A DNA stretch of 35,673 bases from Rhizoclosmatium globosum (lineage: Eukaryota; Chytridiomycota; Chytridiomycetes; Chytridiales; Chytriomycetaceae): assembly GCA_002104985.1 (NCBI GenBank), contig MCGO01000311.1, positions 1 through 35,673 on the forward strand, in the 5' to 3' direction. The position numbers and the translations under genes were made by a program. Under the pieces are notes generated by a model. That model saw nothing but the letters and a program-made list of their open reading frames with translations. It made no database searches and was not told the DNA's origin. Positions 30,988-35,673 of the stretch are shown here, piece by piece; the first letter of the stretch is position 1, and each line of letters starts with the position of its first letter.

Positions 30988-32095
30988 CTATTCTTCGTCA
31001 CTTAGACCATCAAGTATACTAGCATGCACCCAACCTTCTGCGCCACGACCAATCCTGCCTCGACACCAACCACTTGCGTCAGGTAATGAAGTTACAACGA
31101 TGTTCATTCCGGATCTGACAGTCAGTTGTCCCTCTTGCATCGGATCATAGTCTGCAATCGCGCTGTACATGGCTGGAATCCTTGCAATATGCGGGTACTG
31201 GTTATATCGCTGACGCGGTGAATAAACAGACAAAGAAGTGGATCCAGAGGGGCCCTCAGAAGGAGGAGATGGAGGTGAGTCAGGCAAGATTCGTCGTTTG
31301 GTATCCTGGTATGCGTTAGACTCTCCGCGAGGTCTATAGGCGTGGGAAATCTCTGTTTGTTGGCGTGCAATCGTTTGTTGTCGGTTCAAGTCCATTAAAG
31401 AGGTTTTGGGAGGGGTCGAGTCGGACTTGTATCTTGGAGGTTGCGTTGAGGCGGGTGAGGGTAATTCGATGGGACTTGGTGAGTTGTCGAAGGGAATATA
31501 TGGGGGTGGTTGTTCGTCGGCGTCATCTGGGTATGTTTGTTTGAGGAGTACTGGTGTGTTTTGTTTGGGTTTCTTGGTTGTGTAGCAGTAGATGCCGATA
31601 AGCAGAATAATTAGGAGGAGAACTCCACCGGATATTCCTGCAATTAAAGGGATGGATGAGGTTGAGGTCGGAAACGTGGCAGTGCTGTTTCATTGGAAAT
31701 TGGGTGATGGAGATGGTGGGCTGGACAGTGATGCCGTTGATATTGGAAGTGGAGGATATAGCGTTACTAGTCCCAACGGTGATGGATTGATTGATTGCTG
31801 CAGAAGGAGGTGGAGGAAGAGGAGCTGGTGCATCTGTGGTGGTTACAGGTGAATCAACAGGAAGGGGAGCAGGAGAAGGCGGAGGAGGAATAGCATCGTC
31901 CAATGCCTTCTGACAGACACTTGTTTGTGCTTCCAACGTGAAACAGTCCTGGTCAAGTGTGTCTTTGTCCCATTGACAGTCAGTTTTCTTGCTACAATAT
32001 GTCTTAACAGAACACCGATCAAATGCATCTGCATTATCGAATCCACAAAAAGTGAAGGCTTCCGGTGGCGAATGCACTTTTGGGAGGTCTGCCAT
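30988..32095 (-). CDS. Single-pass membrane protein with FCG-type Cys-rich ectodomain and C-terminal SH3 domain, one frame break
   Basis: From ATG 32095 (after a TC-rich leader): a Cys-rich segment FTFCGFDNADAFDRC...YC...DCQW...DCF, then a Pro/Ser/Thr-rich stalk. A membrane segment (IPLIAGISGGVLLLIILLIGIYCY) and a Pro-rich cytosolic region follow, then an SH3 domain in the last 65 residues (SAIADYDPMQEGQL...GWCRGRIGRGAEGWVHASIL). The ectodomain frame and the membrane/SH3 frame differ; the break lies near 31675-31690 at runs of A and no intron of acceptable phase fits. There is no N-terminal signal peptide, so insertion would be type III, as in the related gene at 33146-35090. Probably a surface sensor or adaptor that gathers Pro-rich partners at the membrane. 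Confidence 0.7.
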
Positions 32096-32171
32096 CGTGA
32101 GAGAAAGGAACGGAAGATTACGGGGAAAAAGTGAAGAGGGAGTGGCTTGTCCTTCACAACGGCACACAGAT

Positions 32172-32187
32172 CAAAAACACGTTTTTG
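32172..32187. repeat. Short perfect inverted repeat (7-bp arms, 2-bp gap)
   Basis: CAAAAAC and GTTTTTG are separated by AC, in the 116-bp gap between the LRR gene's stop and the start of the SH3 membrane protein. Too short and A/T-biased to call a hairpin terminator or factor site with confidence. Confidence 0.35.
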
Positions 32188-32211
32188 TATTGGTATTATT
32201 CATGGAGTAAA

Positions 32212-33039
32212 TTATTTTAGATACAATGGGGCGAAGTCAAAGGAGCTAGTTAATCCAGCATTATCCACAGCATTCATCATTTGCAACTCCTTTAAGCCAC
32301 ATATCTCTATCGGGACTGGTCCCTGAAAGCAATTATCATTTAAATCAAACACTTTAAGTTGTTTCAGCAGCCCCAGCTCTTTCGGCAAGACCCCCGTCAG
32401 TCTGTTGCAGTCAATCGAGAGTGTAACCAACTTCTCCAGATTTCCAACATCAGGCGACAGCACATCCGTGAGCAAGTTATTACTGGAGCACTAATCGCTT
32501 CAAATTCACGAGAGTATATAATTCCGATGGGGATAGCTCCAGAGAAAGAGTTGTACCGAAACACAATCACTTCGAGAGCCTTCAACAGCCCAATTTCAGA
32601 AGGTATTCGACCACAAAAGCTAGAATTTGTGAGAGGACAGAGTTGTAAGCAAGGTACAGCTTCCAATAGCGCCTGGAAGTGGAACAATGAAGGGAACTCT
32701 TGTCCTCACAAACGACACTTCTTTGCCCAAACACCGTCTTGCAATTGCCCGTTGAACAAAGGTGGAGCATTGAAGAAGAGACTGTCGATGTTGGATTGAT
32801 TGTGAGAGCCATTGTGGTTCAATGAGGGACACTGTCGAGGCTGCAAAGGATGTCGATGTCAAGACTGAATTGAATCGGTGGGAGAGCCTTCGCAGCCTGA
32901 ATACTTGTGCTACATCAACATGTACGAGAATTTGGATGAGAAGCTCAATTGGAAGTGAACTGAGTTTATCAGATTGAGTTTGACAGGTGGCAGGAAGGGT
33001 TTCAGAGGGACTTGATAGCAACTTCCACAACCATTCCAT
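32212..33039 (-). pseudogene. F-box / leucine-rich-repeat protein, several frame breaks
   Basis: ATG 33039 opens a frame with an F-box (LSSLPIELLIQILVHVDVAQVFRLRRLSHRFNSVL, about residues 28-62). Then come LRRs of the plant-like type: GRIPSEIGLLKALEVIVFRYNSFSGAIP, NLLTDVLSPDVGNLEKLVTLSIDCNRLTGVLPKELG, LKQLKVFDLNDNCFQGPVPIEICGLKELQMM. These lie in different frames. Breaks are near 32740 (a one-base change plus an in-frame TGA just before GQEFPSLFHF), 32510 and 32485. F-box proteins bind Skp1 in SCF ubiquitin ligases, with the LRRs choosing the substrate. The large, fast-changing families seen in chytrids make loss of one copy believable, but the neighbours also show frame errors. Confidence 0.7.
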
Positions 33040-33145
33040 TTTCGCATTACTAATTTACTAATGTCAAAAAACGAAATCTATTATTACAAAAGTTCTAAAG
33101 TCGATAAATGAGATACATCTAAAAATCATTAAAAGCAACGGCCCG

Positions 33146-35090
33146 TCAACCTTCCACAGTCTCTTGATTCCCCCTCGTCACGCAAATCGAATAGTCCTCT
33201 TCTGAAACTAAAACAACAGGAACGCCGCCGACATCTTCACGTGTCTCAATCTCCCCAATCGTCATTACATCATACATCACAGGAACAAGCTTCGACCCGG
33301 CAACCTCACGCCATCGTTCAAGACCCTTCCGTTCACTTGCATCGGAATTCTTGCTGAGAACGAGTATGATCCAATCTATTCGCGACATGTCTGGCACAGA
33401 ACTGTCTACACTTGTTTTATGTGTCCAAACGGGAAGTGAAGTTCCCACGCGATCGATGATTGCGGATTTGATTGCGGATCGAGGTTTCTTGTTATGGGAT
33501 CTGACGGCGTGGTAGAAGTGGCGGTGGATGTGTTGTGGAGGAATAAGAGTGTGAGGGAAGTTCTTTGGTTTGCAGTTGGTTTCTTGGTATCCATGTCGTA
33601 TACGGTGGTGGTTTGTGCAGCTGCAGAGTTTATCGCCGAGAAAACGTTTGGTTGAGATGAGGAATCGTGATTGGGACTCTTTTTGTCGGGAGATGATGGA
33701 GTGGATTCGTGGCGAGGTGCAGAGACGTTGGAAGGTGGACCGCGTGGGAGACGGCCTGAGTTTGTTCGTGATGGGAGGTTGTCTTCTTTAGTTGGTGTGG
33801 TACCAGTGCCCAGTTTGTAAATTTCTGAAGGGGTTCGTGGGAGTGCTTCTGTGGGAACTGGGACTTCGCTGTATACTGGAGGTGCTTGTTCGAATTCAGA
33901 GTCATGAAGTATAGTTGGTGTGGTGGTAATGGCAGGTCCATATAAATCAAAGATGCCGTTGTTCTTGACTGGAACTTCCGAGAGGAATCCAGTTGGTCTC
34001 CTCGCAACCACATTATAACTCGCAAAAGTATCCATTCGTTGTATTCCCGTGTTATACGTAGCCGATGTTTCCATGCGTTGTAAAGGCGGTTGCAAAGTGT
34101 CTTCAGCTTGAGCCTCAACTTTTAGTGCCACAACTTCAAACAAATCAAATCAACTCACATTCCGCGACGGATTTAGCTCTAAGAATGAGTTCCTCTTCTT
34201 CCTGCTGTTGCTTCTTCCGCTTACTTTTATACATGAACCATCCTACAACGATAAGACTGAAAAGTCCCACAAGCCCAACCCCAACACCGATAATAAGAGC
34301 CATAGAAGTCCCACTGCTTTCCTTCTGCTGTCCGACAGGTACCGCCACCGTGACTGTAACGACCTTATCGACTAATTGAACAACTGGTGTTCCATCAATC
34401 ACGGTTGTCACAGCAACTTTTGTCACTTGTGTTTCAGCCACGATTGTCATTTGAGGGGTATTATCGTTTGTTGGATTCACGTTTGCAGCTGGATCTGGGT
34501 TTTGGTTGTTGTTTGTTGGCGAGCCTATTTGAAGTGGTGTGGTTATTTCATTTGCTTTCCCTGCTTTCCCCGCCTGCTCCTCCACTCAATCGATTATTAT
34601 GTGAAGTCGATGTGTACCTTGGTTTCCTGGACTTCCGCCGTTGTTGCCGCCCGTGTTACTGTTCGAGCCTCCGTTTGAAGGACCGCCGTTATTGACTGGT
34701 GGAGGAGGTGCAATTGCAGCGGTGGTTGAAGGTGCAGCTGGAACTGGCTGTGGAGGAGGTGGTGCCGCAGAAGTAGGGACAGTGGGAGATGGTGCAATAG
34801 TGGTACGTCCAAGTGCGGCAGTGGTAGTTGCAACAGGTGGCAGAGGTGGTGGTGGTTGTGGATGGTCTGTGATGACACCTCCATTTGGATCGCATCGAAA
34901 TGGCAGTGGATTCAGGGTTATGCATTGTCCCCGTCCAGTGCATTCAGGCTGTGAGTAGCAGATAGTGTCCCATGAGCAGTTGGATAATGCGTCTTGAGCA
35001 CTGGTTCCACAAAACTATCGAGTATGTGTTACATTAGATGGTTGTCGTGAAGGAATGGAGACGAGGGGACTTGGTAGTGCTTACACTCAT
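33146..35090 (-). CDS. Single-pass membrane protein with FCG-type Cys-rich ectodomain and unknown cytosolic domain
   Basis: Five exons: 35090-35085, 35014-34618, 34560-34159, 34118-33604 and 33562-33146, giving 578 residues with consistent phases. Introns are 70, 57, 40 and 41 nt. The ATG AGT mini-exon follows a TC-rich leader. The ectodomain FCGTSAQDALSNCSWDTICYSQPECTGRGQC matches the FCG-x3-DA-x3-C pattern of the 30988-32095 protein, followed by a Pro/Gly/Thr-rich stalk. The membrane segment is SMALIIGVGVGLVGLFSLIVVGWFMY, then a basic stop-transfer KSKRKKQQQ. The long Ser/Pro/Thr-rich cytosolic region ends in a folded-looking 110-residue domain (IDWIILVLSKNSDASERKGLERWREV...LVPVMYDVM) that I do not recognise. 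No classical signal peptide. What looked like a stop at 34590 and a frameshift at 33560 are both removed by introns. Confidence 0.72.
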
Positions 35091-35218
35091 CCTGAAGAAA
35101 AGGGAAGGAGATTGGATCGAATTTAAATGGATGGAAAGACAGAATCTCCACTTTCTCAACGTCACTCTTATCATACCATTTTATTGCAATAACTTTATTT
35201 CCCAACATATACATTTCG

Positions 35219-35673
35219 TTACACTTCCTTGTACTTGTAATACTCGAGGAACCAGTTGACTCCACTGTACCCGTTCCCAGGTGCATGTACAATCAAGTCA
35301 CCCGGTTTATACATTCCGGTTCCTAAATACAAATAAAAAAAAGATTAGAAACAAACACTTGTATACAAAAACAATAAGATTTCGGAATCGATTACCATCG
35401 TAACAGCATTAATTAAATTCTGCCGCTTGCTCTATTTCCACCAAATGATCCTTAGTTCCTGTTATGTTCTTTTGATGCATATGAATAATAGCCCACTGCT
35501 CCTGCCAAACATGTTCTCGATGTTCCTCCTCTGTATGGTTTGCATATGATTTTCCATGTGGGTAGGAAACTCCGTTCGTGTCCAGTGGCTGTTACGGATA
35601 AAGAAGGAACCGCGTTCATGGGCATGTTTGTCGTGGGCTATTATAATATCGGTTTTTGGTTGAAGTATGGGTG
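35219..35673 (-). CDS. GT34-like (alpha-galactosyl/mannosyltransferase, GMA12/MNN10 type) glycosyltransferase, 3' part, frame-broken
   Basis: The 5' part lies beyond the window. Exons visible: up to 35673-35396, then 35322-35219 (73-nt intron). Motifs: DIIIAHDKHAHERGSFFIRNS, then YPHGKSYANHTEEEHREHVWQEQWAIIH, then MYKPGDLIVHAPGNGYSG before TAA. The D-x(n)-GSFFIRNS, E-Q and GD-IVH-x-G blocks are the order of GT34 Golgi enzymes. The first and second blocks are in different frames; one missing C in the AGCC stretch near 35592 would join them. An in-frame TAA at about 35414-35412 precedes the intron. So either a pseudogene or damaged sequence. Would modify N- or O-glycans in the Golgi. Confidence 0.65.

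Noticed and set aside
33563..33603. Apparent frameshift in the cytosolic region of the right-hand membrane protein
   Set aside because: A 41-nt GTATAC...AAAG intron in phase 0 joins the two frames; introns of 40 nt occur in the same gene.
34561..34617. In-frame TGA just before VEEQAGKAGKANE, looking like a nonsense mutation
   Set aside because: A 57-nt GTACAC...GCAG intron (34617-34561) removes it in the right phase.
1..35673. Alternative genetic code to explain in-frame TGA/TAA in edge genes
   Set aside because: Intact core genes end properly at TAA, TGA and TAG and contain none of these internally.
1..35673. CRISPR arrays, insertion sequences, tRNA or rRNA genes
   Set aside because: No regular direct-repeat/spacer arrays, terminal inverted repeats with a transposase, or tRNA-like folds were seen on either strand.

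Overview
The window is nuclear DNA from a fungus, most likely an early-diverging, chytrid-like one. The basis is dense short GT-AG introns (40 to about 350 nt), a fungal-type protein kinase C (HR1-HR1-C2-C1-C1-kinase), a WOPR (Gti1/Pac2) regulator, secreted six-cysteine CFEM-like proteins, two half-size ABCA transporters and an F-box/LRR protein. The taxon is an inference from gene content. All exon joins below were worked out by hand from splice sites, phase and family motifs. No CRISPR array, transposon, rRNA or tRNA was recognised.

Layout. 1-3 kb: the 3' end of an unrecognised gene, a small secreted Cys-rich protein, and two tandem minus-strand CFEM-like genes, nearly all with reading-frame breaks. 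3.1-5.5 kb: an NADPH-dependent reductase divergent from COX6A (cytochrome c oxidase subunit VIa). 6.0-12.9 kb: a membrane GT2 polysaccharide-synthase-like gene divergent from PKC1. 13.1-17.4 kb: a GT31-like Golgi glycosyltransferase, a GPI-type double CFEM-like protein and a WOPR transcription factor. 17.8-25.1 kb: two ABCA-type half transporters in divergent orientation. 25.2-28.8 kb: two tandem AhpD-like proteins, with a relic of the ABC gene's 3' end between them that reveals the duplication unit. 28.9-30.9 kb: two tandem TB2/DP1/HVA22 (REEP/Yop1) genes. 31-35.7 kb, all minus strand: a membrane protein with an SH3 tail, an F-box/LRR gene, a second membrane protein with a related ectodomain, and the 3' part of a GT34-like glycosyltransferase.

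How the genes relate. PKC1, the GT2 enzyme, the two other glycosyltransferases and the CFEM-like wall proteins would all bear on cell-wall building and sensing, but the clustering may be chance. The clearest local process is tandem duplication (CFEM-like pair, AhpD-like pair, REEP pair, and perhaps the ABC pair and the two FCG membrane proteins).

Two things deserve attention. First, a six-cysteine module with conserved spacing (C-x3-C-x17-C-x10-12-C-x4-C-x19-C) occurs four times. Second, frame breaks are concentrated in the outer 3 kb and 5 kb, and many can be explained by one missing base in a homopolymer. That suggests base-calling error at least as much as gene decay. The 3-30 kb core is clean.
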